The notes beneath the pieces were generated by a model, which was not told the DNA's origin, did not search any database, and worked only from the letters and a program-made list of their open reading frames with translations. Positions 48,862 to 60,330 of a DNA stretch of 64,000 nt are shown piece by piece. Position 1 is the first letter of the stretch, and each line of letters starts with the position of its first letter. Location: positions 1 through 64,000 of the forward strand of contig NZ_QNRC01000007.1 in assembly GCF_003709565.1 (NCBI RefSeq). Reading direction: 5' to 3'. Both the position numbers and the translations under genes were made by a program. Origin of the DNA: Paracoccus sigandri (GTDB lineage: Bacteria > Pseudomonadota > Alphaproteobacteria > Rhodobacterales > Rhodobacteraceae).

Positions 48862-49638
48862 ATGGCCTACGAAACCATCATCGTCGAGATCGAGGACGAG
48901 GTCGCGCTGATCCGCCTCAACCGCCCCGAGGCGCTAAACGCCCTGAACTCGGCCCTGGTGCGGGAACTGGCGGGCGCGCTGACCGATGCCGACCGCAACG
49001 ACAAGGTGCGCGCCATCGTGCTGACCGGCAGCGAGAAGGCCTTCGCCGCCGGGGCCGACATCAAGGAGATGTCGCAGAAAAGCTTCGTCGACGTCTACAG
49101 CCAGGACATGTTCGGCACCGAGATCAAGGTGATCGAGGGCATCCGCAAGCCGATCATCGCGGCGGTCAGCGGCTATGCGCTTGGCGGTGGCTGCGAGTTG
49201 GCGATGATCTGCGATTTCATCATCGCCGCCGAGAACGCCAAGTTCGGCCAGCCCGAGATCAACCTGGGCGTCATCGCCGGCATCGGCGGCACCCAGCGCC
49301 TGACCCGCTTCGTGGGCAAGTCCAAGGCGATGGACATGCACCTGACCGGCCGCTTCATGGACGCGGCCGAGGCCGAGCGCTCGGGCCTGGTCAGCCGGGT
49401 GGTGCCGACCGCGAAGCTGATCCCCGAGGCGATGGCCGCCGCCCGCAAGATCGCCGAGAAATCCCAGGTCTCGGTCAAGGCCGCGAAAGAGGCGGTGAAC
49501 CGCGCCTATGAGACGACCATGGCCGAGGGCATCCTGTTCGAGCGGCGCAACTTCCACGCGCTGTTCTCGACCGAGGACCAGAAGGAAGGCATGGCGGCCT
49601 TCCTGGAAAAACGCGAGCCGCAGTTCCGCGACCGCTGA
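48862..49638 (+). CDS. enoyl-CoA hydratase
   Basis: Hydrates trans-2-enoyl-CoA in fatty acid oxidation or a related pathway. The crotonase oxyanion hole and catalytic residues are in place: [10 protein letters not shown], then E112 in [10 protein letters not shown] and E132 in [10 protein letters not shown], spaced 20 residues apart as in mitochondrial crotonase. 258 aa, standard. ATG 48862 follows an AAGGGG site. It lies alone between mutM and rpsT. Confidence 0.94.
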   Translation: MAYETIIVEIEDEVALIRLNRPEALNALNSALVRELAGALTDADRNDKVRAIVLTGSEKAFAAGADIKEMSQKSFVDVYSQDMFGTEIKVIEGIRKPIIAAVSGYALGGGCELAMICDFIIAAENAKFGQPEINLGVIAGIGGTQRLTRFVGKSKAMDMHLTGRFMDAAEAERSGLVSRVVPTAKLIPEAMAAARKIAEKSQVSVKAAKEAVNRAYETTMAEGILFERRNFHALFSTEDQKEGMAAFLEKREPQFRDR

Positions 49639-49792
49639 TTCGGGCTTTCCTTTTGCCGATTCCTGGCCTATAGGCCCTCGCTTACATGCGCGTGGGCCCG
49701 CTTAGGCAAGAATCATGACCGTTTCCGAAGGGAAGTGGCGCCATGGGTCTTTTGCGCGAACGAAACGCTGAAGACTCGATAGGACCCGATCC

Positions 49793-50062
49793 ATGGCCAA
49801 TACGCCCCAGTCCAAGAAACGCGCGCGCCAGACCCTGCGCCGCACCGACGTGAACAAGGCCCGTCGCTCGCGCATCCGCACCTTCCTGCGCAAGGTCGAG
49901 GAAGCCATCGCCAGCGGCAATGCCGACGCCGCCCGCGAAGCCCTGAAGAACGCCCAGCCCGAACTGATGCGCGGCGTGACCAAGGGCGTCGTCCACAAGA
50001 ATACTGCAGCGCGGAAAATCTCGCGCCTGTCGTCGCGCGTCAAGGCGCTGTCGGCGGCCTGA
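49793..50062 (+). CDS. rpsT: 30S ribosomal protein S20
   Basis: A primary 16S rRNA-binding protein of the small subunit. The 89-aa sequence [20 protein letters not shown] and the C-terminal [20 protein letters not shown] are diagnostic. It has a 150-bp leader, which may hold its promoter and translational control, and is followed by a strong terminator. In alphaproteobacteria rpsT often lies just upstream of dnaA, as here. Confidence 0.98.
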   Translation: MANTPQSKKRARQTLRRTDVNKARRSRIRTFLRKVEEAIASGNADAAREALKNAQPELMRGVTKGVVHKNTAARKISRLSSRVKALSAA

Positions 50063-50122
50063 TGCCGCACCCTCCGGGGTTCGGAAATCGCTGCAATCCG
50101 GCCCGCTAAGGGCATCAATCTC

Positions 50123-50164
50123 AGATCGGGCGCAAGCTTCCGGCTTGCGCCCGATCTGCTTTTT
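50123..50164 (+). terminator. strong Rho-independent terminator after rpsT
   Basis: AGATCGGGCGCAAGC (50123-50137) pairs perfectly with GCTTGCGCCCGATCT (50143-50157) over a 5-nt loop, followed by GCTTTTTC. It separates rpsT transcription from the dnaA leader. Confidence 0.95.
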
Positions 50165-50614
50165 CTGCGCCTGCGAAACTTGTTAACGTGGCGTTAATAA
50201 TCCTTAATTTTCAGGGCCATCCGAAAATTTTTCTGTCGAGTCAAAGACCTCGCAGATTCGGCTCGGCAAAGCCCCTGTCAAGCGCATAGTTCGGTTGCGC
50301 CGCTCATGCGGCTGTTGCTAACTTCTTCCTGCGATTCACATCGCCTTGGGGGACAGGTCGCGTCCTGGACCGAATCTCAGATAGGAAGCAAGACGCGACC
50401 GGGCGGAGATCGGGGGGTCATCCTCTGCTGCCCAGGGATCCGCGACGGCCGGCTGCCACCGGTCTCTGCCGGGTCCCGTCTATTGGTTGGTACGGGCCAT
50501 ACGCCCATTCATGTGGTCTTCCCGACCGCAGGAATGGCCTGTTGTTCGTTCCGGTCCCCAGGGAAGAGGTGACGCATCTGGCCCGCCGGCAAATCGGCGG
50601 GGATGGGGACAGGA
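50165..50614. other. 450-bp dnaA 5' region
   Basis: No convincing gene; an 88-codon open frame at 50306 has no ribosome binding site. The first 80 bp are AT-rich and include the TTAA array at 50183-50207. No exact TTATNCACA DnaA box was seen on either strand, so an origin is not claimed. The rest is a GC-rich long leader with several possible hairpins (for example GGCGGGG near the start codon). Confidence 0.6.
50183..50207. promoter_or_regulatory. CtrA-like TTAA array upstream of dnaA
   Basis: TTAA at 50183-50186, 7 bases, TTAA at 50194-50197, 6 bases, TTAA at 50204-50207. The first pair is an exact TTAA-N7-TTAA, the consensus for the alphaproteobacterial cell-cycle regulator CtrA. It lies about 410 bp upstream of dnaA, in a GC-rich genome where TTAA is rare. 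A plain AT-rich promoter stretch is the alternative. Confidence 0.5.
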
Positions 50615-52000
50615 ATGACAGGTCGGATGATGATGGAAAAAATCTGGGGGCAGGCATGTGCGAAGCTGGAAAAGACCGTCGGTCCGAATAACTTCAACCA
50701 CTGGATCAAGCCGCTGCAGCTGACCGCGCTGGAAGACGGCGTGGCCAGCTTCGCCAGCCCGACGCGCTTCATCTCGGACTGGGTGAACCGCCATTTCGCC
50801 GACGACATCCTGGTCGAGCTGTCGCGGCAGGGCTCTCCGGTCGAACGCCTGCGCTTCGATGTCGGCGGCAAGCGGCCCGCCGCCGCCGCCAATGCCGCGT
50901 CCGCCGACAGCGCCCCTGCCCGGCCCGCCGCCCGCGCCCGCACGGGCGGATCGCGGCCCGACCTGGGGGCGCCGCTGGATCCGCGCTTCACCTTCGGCAA
51001 TTTCGTCGTCGGCAAGCCCAACGAGCTGGCCCATGCCGCCGCCCGCCGCGTGGCCGAGGGCGGCCCTGTGGGCTTCAACCCGCTGTTCCTCTATGGCGGC
51101 GTGGGCCTGGGCAAGACCCACCTGATGCACGCCATCGCCCATGACTATCAGTCCCGCCACCCGGCGGCCGAGGTTCTCTACCTGTCGGCCGAGCAGTTCA
51201 TGTACCGCTTCGTGCAGGCGCTGCGCGAAAGCACGATCATGGATTTCAAGGGCATGTTCCGCAACGTGAACATGCTGATGGTCGACGACGTGCAGTTCAT
51301 CGCCGGCAAGGACAGCACGCAGGAAGAATTCTTCCACACTTTCAACGCGCTGGTCGATCAGGGCAAGCAGATCGTCATTTCCGCCGACCGGGCCCCGGCC
51401 GAGATCAAGGGGCTGGAGGAACGCATCAAGTCGCGCCTCAGCTGCGGGCTGATCGTGGATCTGCACCCGACCACCTACGAGCTGCGCCTGGGCATCCTGC
51501 AATCCAAGACCGAGGCTTTCCGCGCCCAGCATCCCGACCTGGAGATGGGGCCGGGCGTGCTGGAATTCCTGGCCCACCGGATCACCACCAATGTCCGCGT
51601 GCTGGAGGGCGCGCTGCAGCGGCTGTTCGCCCATGCCAGCCTCTTGCGCCGGGAAATCACGCTGGACGTGGCGCAGGAATGCCTGGCCGACATCCTGCGC
51701 ACCAATGACCGCAAGATTTCCATCGACGACATCCAGCGCAAGGTGGCCGAGCATTACAACATCCGGCTGGCCGACATGATGGGGCCGAAACGCGCCCGCA
51801 CCGTCGCCCGCCCGCGCCAGATCGCCATGTATCTGTCCAAGCAGCTGACCAGCCGGTCCCTGCCCGAGATCGGCCGCCGCTTCGGCGGGCGCGACCACAC
51901 CACGATCATGCACGGCGTGCGCAAGATCGAGGAGCTGGCGGCCGCGGATCACGCGCTGGCCGAGGATATCGCGCTGCTGAAGCGGCTGCTGGAGGCCTGA
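50615..52000 (+). CDS. dnaA: chromosomal replication initiator DnaA
   Basis: Binds DnaA boxes and unwinds the origin. Domain I starts near the N-terminus (MEKIWGQACAKLEKTVGPNNFNHW); a Pro/Ala-rich domain II linker lies at about residues 88-118; the AAA+ domain III has Walker A GGVGLGKTH (161-169) and Walker B MLMVDDVQF; domain IV carries the signature GGRDHTTIMHGVRKI. 461 aa from ATG 50615. ATG 50603 and 50627 are also possible; an AGGA directly before 50615 makes the start uncertain. First gene of dnaA-dnaN-recF-gyrB. Confidence 0.97.
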   Translation: MTGRMMMEKIWGQACAKLEKTVGPNNFNHWIKPLQLTALEDGVASFASPTRFISDWVNRHFADDILVELSRQGSPVERLRFDVGGKRPAAAANAASADSAPARPAARARTGGSRPDLGAPLDPRFTFGNFVVGKPNELAHAAARRVAEGGPVGFNPLFLYGGVGLGKTHLMHAIAHDYQSRHPAAEVLYLSAEQFMYRFVQALRESTIMDFKGMFRNVNMLMVDDVQFIAGKDSTQEEFFHTFNALVDQGKQIVISADRAPAEIKGLEERIKSRLSCGLIVDLHPTTYELRLGILQSKTEAFRAQHPDLEMGPGVLEFLAHRITTNVRVLEGALQRLFAHASLLRREITLDVAQECLADILRTNDRKISIDDIQRKVAEHYNIRLADMMGPKRARTVARPRQIAMYLSKQLTSRSLPEIGRRFGGRDHTTIMHGVRKIEELAAADHALAEDIALLKRLLEA

Positions 52001-52043
52001 GCGCCCGCCACCGCGCCCCCTCTGCGCGCCTGTCAGGAAAACC

Positions 52044-52071
52044 TTGTGACCCCGCCGCGTCGGGGTTACAA
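52044..52071. promoter_or_regulatory. hairpin between dnaA and dnaN
   Basis: TTGTGACCCCG (52044-52054) pairs with CGGGGTTACAA (52061-52071), 10 of 11 bases plus one G-T, over a 6-nt loop. No T-run follows on the plus strand, so it is not a standard terminator for dnaA. It may modulate read-through or be a protein site near the dnaN promoter. Confidence 0.4.
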
Positions 52072-52120
52072 AACAGGTCCGACGCAGGGGCCTGAATGGC
52101 CATAGGGACAGGGAAAAGCG

Positions 52121-53242
52121 ATGAAATTCTCGATCGAGCGCGCCGTTCTGGTCAAAGCCGTCTCGCAGGCCCAATCCGTTGTCGAGCGTCGCAACACCAT
52201 TCCGATCCTTGCCAATGTGCTGATCGAGGCCGCGCCCGACGGCGTCAGCTTCCGCGCCACCGACCTGGATACCGAGGTCGTCGACCGCGCCGTGGCCCAG
52301 GTCGAACGGCCCGGCGCCACCACCGTCAGCGCCATGATGCTGAACGAGATCGCCCGCAAGCTGCCCGACGGGGCGCTGGTCAACCTGACCTCGGACGAGG
52401 CGACGGGGCGGCTGTCGGTGCAGGCCGGCCGGTCCAGCTTCAGCCTGGCGACGCTGCCGCGCGAGGATTTCCCGGTCATGGCCACCAGCGAATACGGCGC
52501 CAATTTCACCGCCCCCGCGGGCGTGCTGCGGCGGCTGTTCGACAAGTCGAAATTCGCCATCTCGACCGAGGAGACGCGCTATTACCTGAACGGCGTCTAC
52601 ATGCATGTGGCGCAGGCCGCCGATGGCGGGCCGGTGCTGCGCTGCGTGGCCACCGACGGCCACCGGCTGGCGCGGATCGACGCGCCGCTTCCGGCCGGGG
52701 CCGAGGACATGCCCGGCGTGATCGTGCCGCGCAAGACCGTGGCCGAGCTGCGCAAGCTGCTGGACGAGGACGACGCGGACATCGCCGTTTCGATCAGCGA
52801 GACCAAGGTGCGCTTCGCCACGCCCGAGATCACCCTGACCTCGAAGGTCATCGACGGCACCTTCCCCGACTATTCGCGCGTGATCCCGGTGAACAACGCC
52901 CGCAAGCTGGAGGTGGACGCCAGCGACTTCGCCCGCGCCGTGGACCGGGTGGCCACGGTCAGCAGCGAACGCTCGCGCGCGGTCAAGCTGGCGCTGGACA
53001 GCGACCGGCTGGTGCTGTCCGTGAACGCCCCCGACGCCGGCGCCGCCGAGGAGGAGCTGATCGTGGCCTATGCCGACGATCCGCTGGAAATCGGCTTCAA
53101 CGCCAAATACCTGCAGGAAATCGCCAGCCAGGTGGACCGCGACAATGCGGTCTTCATGTTCAACGGCTCGGGCGATGCCGCGCTGATCCGCGAAGGCAGC
53201 GATGACAGCGCGGTCTATGTCGTCATGCCGATGCGCGTGTGA
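52121..53242 (+). CDS. dnaN: DNA polymerase III beta subunit (sliding clamp)
   Basis: The ring-shaped processivity clamp. Sequence marks are MKFSIERAVLVKAVSQAQSV at the start, the three-domain repeat pattern, TDGHRLAR, TVSSERSRAVK and the C-terminal YVVMPMRV, the usual MPMR terminus that forms part of the partner-binding pocket. 373 aa. ATG 52121 has GGGACAGGGA upstream. recF starts within its stop (GTGA). Confidence 0.98.
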   Translation: MKFSIERAVLVKAVSQAQSVVERRNTIPILANVLIEAAPDGVSFRATDLDTEVVDRAVAQVERPGATTVSAMMLNEIARKLPDGALVNLTSDEATGRLSVQAGRSSFSLATLPREDFPVMATSEYGANFTAPAGVLRRLFDKSKFAISTEETRYYLNGVYMHVAQAADGGPVLRCVATDGHRLARIDAPLPAGAEDMPGVIVPRKTVAELRKLLDEDDADIAVSISETKVRFATPEITLTSKVIDGTFPDYSRVIPVNNARKLEVDASDFARAVDRVATVSSERSRAVKLALDSDRLVLSVNAPDAGAAEEELIVAYADDPLEIGFNAKYLQEIASQVDRDNAVFMFNGSGDAALIREGSDDSAVYVVMPMRV

Positions 53243-54318
53243 GCCTGACCCGGCTTTCGCTGGCCCAGTTCCGATCCTGGCCGCGCCTCGATCTGGCACT
53301 GGACGCAGATCCACTGGCGATCTTCGGCCCGAACGGATCGGGCAAGACCAACATCCTGGAAGCGGTCTCGATGCTGGCGCCGGGACGCGGGCTGCGCGCC
53401 GCCGCCGCGCCCGACCAGGCGCGGCAGGGCAAGGGCGCGGGCTGGCGCATCCGCGCCGCGATCGGCGACCGGGATGTCGAGACGACCGCCCCGCCGGGCC
53501 AGGCGCGGCAGGTGACGATCGACGCCAAGGCGGTGCCGCAGACGGCGCTGGGGCGGCTCTTGCGGGTGATCTGGCTGGTGCCTGCGATGGACCGGCTGTG
53601 GACCGACGCGCCGGAAACCCGCCGCCGCTTCCTGGACCGCGTGACGCTGAGCCTGCTGCCCGACCATGCCGAGACCGCGCTGGCCTATGACAAGGCGATG
53701 CGCGAAAGGAACCGCCTGCTGAAGGACCAGGTCGCCGATCCCGGCTGGTATCGCGCGCTGGAAGCGCAGATGGCCGAGGCGGGCGCGGCGCTGACCCGCA
53801 ACCGGCTGGAGGCCATCGCCCGGATCGCCGCCGCCCAGGACGAGACCGGCGGCTTTCCCGCCGCGCGGCTGGCGCTGCTGCCCGGCGAGGGCCATGCCGA
53901 CGACCCCGAGCCGGACAGCATCGCCGCGCGGCTGGCGGCGATGCGGGGCCGCGACCTGGCCGCCGGGCGCAGCCTGACCGGCCCGCACCGCGCCGACCTG
54001 GGCGCGCATTGGGGGCCGCAGGACATGCCCGCCGCCCTGTCCTCGACCGGAGAGCAGAAGGCGCTGCTTCTGTCGCTGGTGCTGGCCAATGCCCGCGCGC
54101 TGTCCGACCAGCCGGTGGTCCTGCTGCTGGACGAGGTCGCCGCCCATCTGGACGCCGACCGGCGCGCGGCGCTTTACGACCGGATCGCCGCCCTGCCCGC
54201 CCAGAGCCTTCTGACCGGCACCGGGCCCGAGCTTTTCGAGGCCTTCGGCACCCGCGCCCGGCGGCTTCGGGTAGCAAAACCGGACGGGATTGCCTCGCAG
54301 GCGCAAGAGATGCTCTGA
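53239..54318 (+). CDS. recF: DNA repair protein RecF
   Basis: An SMC-like ATPase that helps load RecA on gapped DNA. Walker A is FGPNGSGKTNILEAVSM, the ABC-like signature is in LSSTGEQKALLLSLVLA, and Walker B is VVLLLDEVAAHLD. 359 aa. The start is GTG 53239, overlapping the dnaN stop by 4 bp, which implies translational coupling. 94 bp precede gyrB. Confidence 0.95.
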   Translation: MSLTRLSLAQFRSWPRLDLALDADPLAIFGPNGSGKTNILEAVSMLAPGRGLRAAAAPDQARQGKGAGWRIRAAIGDRDVETTAPPGQARQVTIDAKAVPQTALGRLLRVIWLVPAMDRLWTDAPETRRRFLDRVTLSLLPDHAETALAYDKAMRERNRLLKDQVADPGWYRALEAQMAEAGAALTRNRLEAIARIAAAQDETGGFPAARLALLPGEGHADDPEPDSIAARLAAMRGRDLAAGRSLTGPHRADLGAHWGPQDMPAALSSTGEQKALLLSLVLANARALSDQPVVLLLDEVAAHLDADRRAALYDRIAALPAQSLLTGTGPELFEAFGTRARRLRVAKPDGIASQAQEML

Positions 54319-54358
54319 AACCCGCCTAAAACGCAGAAAAAGCCGGGCTTTCCCGTGA

Positions 54359-56851
<2,493 letters not shown>

Positions 56852-57052
56852 CCGGACTGAACCGCTTGTGAATCCGCTGTTGTAGATTTGCCGCTATTCC
56901 GGCTGGAAATGGTGTAGTGTCAATGCTATCTGATGCTGCGCGTTGCCTGATTGACGCGAAAAGTTTAATTAGTCTACATCATGTTACATGTCGGGCTCTG
57001 GGTGATTCTGGGAGGAATGCCGGGCCGGGACATCGATCCCAAGGAGTGACAC

Positions 57053-57745
57053 ATGCCGTTCACGAAAACCCTCACCGCTTCCGCCGCAGCCATTGTCGCC
57101 ATGGCCGGTGCCTCCTTCGCAGGCGGCTTTGTCGCTCCGGTCACCGAACCGCCGGTGATCGTCGCCCCCGAAGCCCCCGTGGCCAACTGGGCGGGCGGCT
57201 ATGTCGGCGGCTCGGTCGGCTATGCCTTCGGCGGCGATGACGAGATCGGGCTGAACGATTCCTCCGCCCTGGGCCAGGTCGATGTGAAGGGCGTCAATGC
57301 CGGCCTGCACGCCGGCTATCGCTGGCAGCGCAACAACTGGGTCTTCGGTCCCGAACTGTGGGTCGAGGGCGGCAGCGTCGACGCCACTGATACCGTCACC
57401 TTCGCTGGCGCAAGCCGCGAAGTCGCGTCCGAGGTCAACTATCTCGTCGGCCTGCAGCTCAAGACCGGCTATATCGTGAACCCGCAGACGATGGTCTACG
57501 GCACCGCCGGCTTCGTGCGCGGCGACTTCGACTATTCGCTGGACGACGACACCCAGGGCTATAGCGATAACGGCTATTCGCTAGGTCTGGGCGTCGAGCG
57601 CAAGCTGCGCGAGAACCTGGCGCTGTTCGCCGAATGGCAGTATCGCAACTTCGGCAAGACCGACATCACCTTCGGCGACGGCACGACCACCCGCGCCACG
57701 CCCGAGCATCACAACATCAAGGTCGGTGTGAACTTCAGCTTCTGA
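57053..57745 (+). CDS. outer-membrane beta-barrel protein (opacity/Omp25 type)
   Basis: An outer-membrane protein of the small beta-barrel (OMP_b-brl) family. The signal peptide MPFTKTLTASAAAIVAMAGASFA is followed by a Pro/Val-rich linker and then WAGGYVGGSVGYAFG, the start of the barrel. Alternating hydrophobic strands end with a terminal Phe in HHNIKVGVNFSF, the signal for barrel assembly. 230 aa. The 200-bp upstream gap after gyrB is AT-rich with a TTGACG at 56951 that may be part of its promoter, and AAGGAG precedes ATG 57053. A terminator follows at 57768. Confidence 0.9.
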   Translation: MPFTKTLTASAAAIVAMAGASFAGGFVAPVTEPPVIVAPEAPVANWAGGYVGGSVGYAFGGDDEIGLNDSSALGQVDVKGVNAGLHAGYRWQRNNWVFGPELWVEGGSVDATDTVTFAGASREVASEVNYLVGLQLKTGYIVNPQTMVYGTAGFVRGDFDYSLDDDTQGYSDNGYSLGLGVERKLRENLALFAEWQYRNFGKTDITFGDGTTTRATPEHHNIKVGVNFSF

Positions 57746-57767
57746 TCTTCGGATCCACGCCAGACCG

Positions 57768-57798
57768 GGCCGGCCGCCTCGCGCGCGCCGGCCTTTTT
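57768..57798 (+). terminator. Rho-independent terminator after beta-barrel gene
   Basis: GGCCGGC (57768-57774) pairs with GCCGGCC (57787-57793) and is followed by TTTTT (57794-57798). Confidence 0.85.
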
Positions 57799-57926
57799 GC
57801 TGTGCCGCTGCATCCCTGCGCTGCGGGCGGCGGCCGGTTCCGAGGCGACCGGCCGCAGGGCCGGGTCCCACCGTCGTCGCAGATGTTGTTTTCTATGCAC
57901 CGCACCTAAACAAGATCTTGTGGCAA

Positions 57927-58637
57927 TCACCGCAGCCGGGGCTCATGGAGTTCCTGGTGCCGCCGCGACTGCGCATATTCGCGCACCAGCGGCACGCGAT
58001 GCGGCCGGAAGCTATCGCCGGTCCGCTCCAGCGCCTCGATCCGGTTGACGTGAAAGACCCGGAAATCCATCCGCAGCCGGCAATGGGCCAGCAGCATCAG
58101 CGTATGTTCGGAATAGGACAGGCCCAGGGGCCAGATCACCCGTCGCGTGCGCGCGCCCTTCAGGTCGTGATAGTCGATCCGCAGCGCCTCCTCGTCCCAG
58201 CAGGCCTGCCGGATCGCGCCCAGGTCCACGCGCGGCGGCGCCCGGTCCGGTCCCAGCTGGAAGCTGCGCATGATGGCGTGCAGCGCCTGGCGCGACTGCC
58301 GTTCCGGCAGCGTCGCCACGATCCGCGCCAGCGCGTCGCGCCCGGCCTCGGTCAGTTCGTCGTCGCCGATCCGCCCCAGCGCCTCGACCGCCAGCCGCAG
58401 CGCCTCAATCTCCAGGCGCGAGAAGCTCTGCGGCGGCAGGGCCGGATCCTCGGTCAGCGTATAGCCCAGCCCGGCCTCGCCATCGATCAGCGCCCCGCCC
58501 GCCCGCAGCGTGGCGATGTCGCGGTAGAGCTGGCGCTGCGAGACGCCGGTTTCCTCGGCCAGCCGGGCGGCGGTGACCGGGGCGGGCAGGCGGCGCATCG
58601 CGTCCATCAGGCGCATCAGGCGGTCGGTGCGGGACAT
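57927..58637 (-). CDS. HTH/WYL-domain transcriptional regulator (YafY type)
   Basis: The N-terminus is an HTH_11 winged helix (MSRTDRLMRLMDAMRRLPAPVTAARLAEETGVSQRQLYRDI split over two helices). The C-terminal half is a WYL ligand-binding domain (ALRIDYHDLKGARTRRVIWPLGLSYSEHTLMLLAHC). 236 aa from ATG 58637; a longer frame reaches into the neighbouring promoter. It is divergent from the glutathione S-transferase gene with 64 bp between, so it may regulate that gene and itself. Confidence 0.88.
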   Translation of the reverse strand: MSRTDRLMRLMDAMRRLPAPVTAARLAEETGVSQRQLYRDIATLRAGGALIDGEAGLGYTLTEDPALPPQSFSRLEIEALRLAVEALGRIGDDELTEAGRDALARIVATLPERQSRQALHAIMRSFQLGPDRAPPRVDLGAIRQACWDEEALRIDYHDLKGARTRRVIWPLGLSYSEHTLMLLAHCRLRMDFRVFHVNRIEALERTGDSFRPHRVPLVREYAQSRRHQELHEPRLR

Positions 58638-58701
58638 GCTGTCTCTTTCTGTCAGCAGGCTGGCGCTAGACCTTGGCCATCCGCAGCCAAGGAGGCAAGC
58701 C

Positions 58702-59322
58702 ATGCTGACGCTTTACCACGCACCGATGAGCCGCTCGACCACGGTGGCGCAACTGATCGAGGAAATGGGAATCGGCGACAAGGTCGAGATCGTCGAGGTC
58801 CAGATCCCCCGGCAGGACGGGTCGGGCGGCCGCGATCCCCGCAACCCGCATCCCGAGGGCAAGGTGCCCTACCTGGTCGATGGCGATGACCTGGTCCGCG
58901 AACGCGGCGCGATCATCCTCTATCTGACCGATCGCTTCCCCGAAAGCGGGCTGGGCCGCCCGGTCGGCGATCCGCAGCGCGGACGCTATCTGTCCTGGCT
59001 GTCCTGGTACCAGGGCGTGTTCGAGCCGGTGGCGATCCTCGGCTGGGCGCAGGTCGATCATCCCGCCATCCAGGCCTCGCTGCGCGACTACGACACCGCG
59101 ATCCAGCGCCTGGACGAGGTGCTGCGCCGGCAGCCCTATCTGCTGGGCGACACGTTCAGCGCCGCCGACCTGCTGTGTTCCAGCCCCTTCGCCTGGTTCG
59201 GCGACCAGCTGCCCGCGACCGAGGCCATCAAGGCATGGGTGGCGCGCTGCCAGGATCGCGAGGCCGTGCGCAAGCTGCACGCCGCCGAACAGCGGCAGCT
59301 CAGCTCGGCGGCGGACGCTTGA
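58702..59322 (+). CDS. glutathione S-transferase family protein
   Basis: An N-terminal thioredoxin-like domain (LTLYHAPMSRSTTVAQLIEEMG, GKVPYLVDGDDLVRERGAIILYLTD) with the cis-Pro and the E-R/S-x-A glutathione-contact region, then an all-helical C-terminal domain (YLLGDTFSAADLL, the N-capping box motif). 206 aa. ATG 58702 follows a strong AAGGAGG site. Substrate not inferable. Its 3' end overlaps the convergent EamA gene by 23 bp. Confidence 0.92.
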   Translation: MLTLYHAPMSRSTTVAQLIEEMGIGDKVEIVEVQIPRQDGSGGRDPRNPHPEGKVPYLVDGDDLVRERGAIILYLTDRFPESGLGRPVGDPQRGRYLSWLSWYQGVFEPVAILGWAQVDHPAIQASLRDYDTAIQRLDEVLRRQPYLLGDTFSAADLLCSSPFAWFGDQLPATEAIKAWVARCQDREAVRKLHAAEQRQLSSAADA

Positions 59323-60196
59323 CCGGCGCGGCGGGGGCCTTGGACAGCTGCACCGCAAGGATCCCCGCCATGATGATGCCGACCCCGATCACGTCGCCGG
59401 CGCCAAGCCGTTCGCCCAGCAGCAACGCGCCGGTGGCGACGCCGAAGAACGGTGTCAGGAAGTGGAAGGTCGCGGCCCGGACCGCGCCGATGCGGCCGAC
59501 CAGCAGGAACCAGACCCAGGTCGCCGCGATCCCCGGCACCAGCACCGTATAGAGGAAGGCCCAGAAAAGGCGCGGGCTGGGCGTGACCTGCCAGGTTTCC
59601 AGGAAGGGCGCGACGATGCCGAGGGTCAGCGAGCCGACCAGCATCTGCAGCCCGACCACCATCATGACGTTTCCGCCCGAACTGGCCCCGCGCACGGTCA
59701 GCGTCGCGACCGCCAAGGCCAGCGCTGCGACGAAGCACAGCGCGATGCCCAGGGGATCGCTGCCGCCCTGCAGCCGCGCGCCCATGATGATGGCGACGCC
59801 GACAAGGCCCAGGAACAGTCCCGCGACGCCCATGCGGCGCAGCCTTTCGCCCATGAAGATCCAGCCCAGGAAGGCCACCATCAGCGGCATGGTCGCGGCG
59901 ATGATCGAGGCCAGCCCGGCCTCGATCCACTGCATCGCGACCCAGTTCAGCCCCAGGTAAAGCGCGTTCTGGCACAGGCCCAGCATGACCACCGCGCGCC
60001 ACTGGCTGCTGGTCAGGTTGCGCCATGTCTGGCCCATGGCCAGCGCGATGGCCACCCCGATCCCGCCCGACAGCGCGAAGCGCAGCGCCAGCGACATCAG
60101 CGGCGGCGCCTCGGTCACGATCATCCGCGTCGAGGTGAAGGCCGAGGCCCACATGACCGCGAAAAGCAGCCCCATCAGGATCGCGCGAATATCCAT
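59300..60196 (-). CDS. EamA/DMT-family transporter, 298 aa
   Basis: A second drug/metabolite transporter-type permease. Ten hydrophobic helices in two EamA repeats (LLFAVMWASAFTSTRMIV at the start, LFWAFLYTVLVPGIAATWVW and LTPFFGVATGALLLGERLG in the second). Start at ATG 60196 gives MDIRAILMG, the likely true N-terminus; longer frames are rejected. Substrate unknown; not closely similar to the EamA protein at 1475. Confidence 0.88.
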   Translation of the reverse strand: MDIRAILMGLLFAVMWASAFTSTRMIVTEAPPLMSLALRFALSGGIGVAIALAMGQTWRNLTSSQWRAVVMLGLCQNALYLGLNWVAMQWIEAGLASIIAATMPLMVAFLGWIFMGERLRRMGVAGLFLGLVGVAIIMGARLQGGSDPLGIALCFVAALALAVATLTVRGASSGGNVMMVVGLQMLVGSLTLGIVAPFLETWQVTPSPRLFWAFLYTVLVPGIAATWVWFLLVGRIGAVRAATFHFLTPFFGVATGALLLGERLGAGDVIGVGIIMAGILAVQLSKAPAAPVKRPPPS

Positions 60197-60277
60197 GCCC
60201 CGGCCCCAGATTGCAGAGAATGCAAGACGGCTAGCAGAGCCGTGCCGCGGCGAAAAGCGCCTTGCGCGCGGTTTCAG

Positions 60278-60308
60278 CAAAAAGGCCGCACCCGAGGGCG
60301 CGGCCTTT
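60278..60308 (-). terminator. Rho-independent terminator after HU gene
   Basis: On the minus strand AAAGGCCGC (60308-60300) pairs with GCGGCCTTT (60289-60281) over a 10-nt loop and is followed by a TTTTTG run (60283-60278). It follows the HU gene. Confidence 0.9.
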
Positions 60309-60330
60309 CATGCCCGAGGAACCTCGGGGA

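Noticed and set aside
49715..49771. 18-codon frame in the rpsT leader as a possible leader peptide
   Set aside because: No ribosome binding site and no sign of an attenuator structure coupled to it.
50306..50572. 88-codon open frame in the dnaA leader
   Set aside because: No ribosome binding site, no protein-like composition and no family resemblance.
50480..54277. A 1265-codon open frame on the minus strand across dnaA, dnaN and recF
   Set aside because: High GC content removes stop codons from the antisense strand. The frame is Arg/Gly/Ala-rich with no family resemblance and lies opposite three certain genes.
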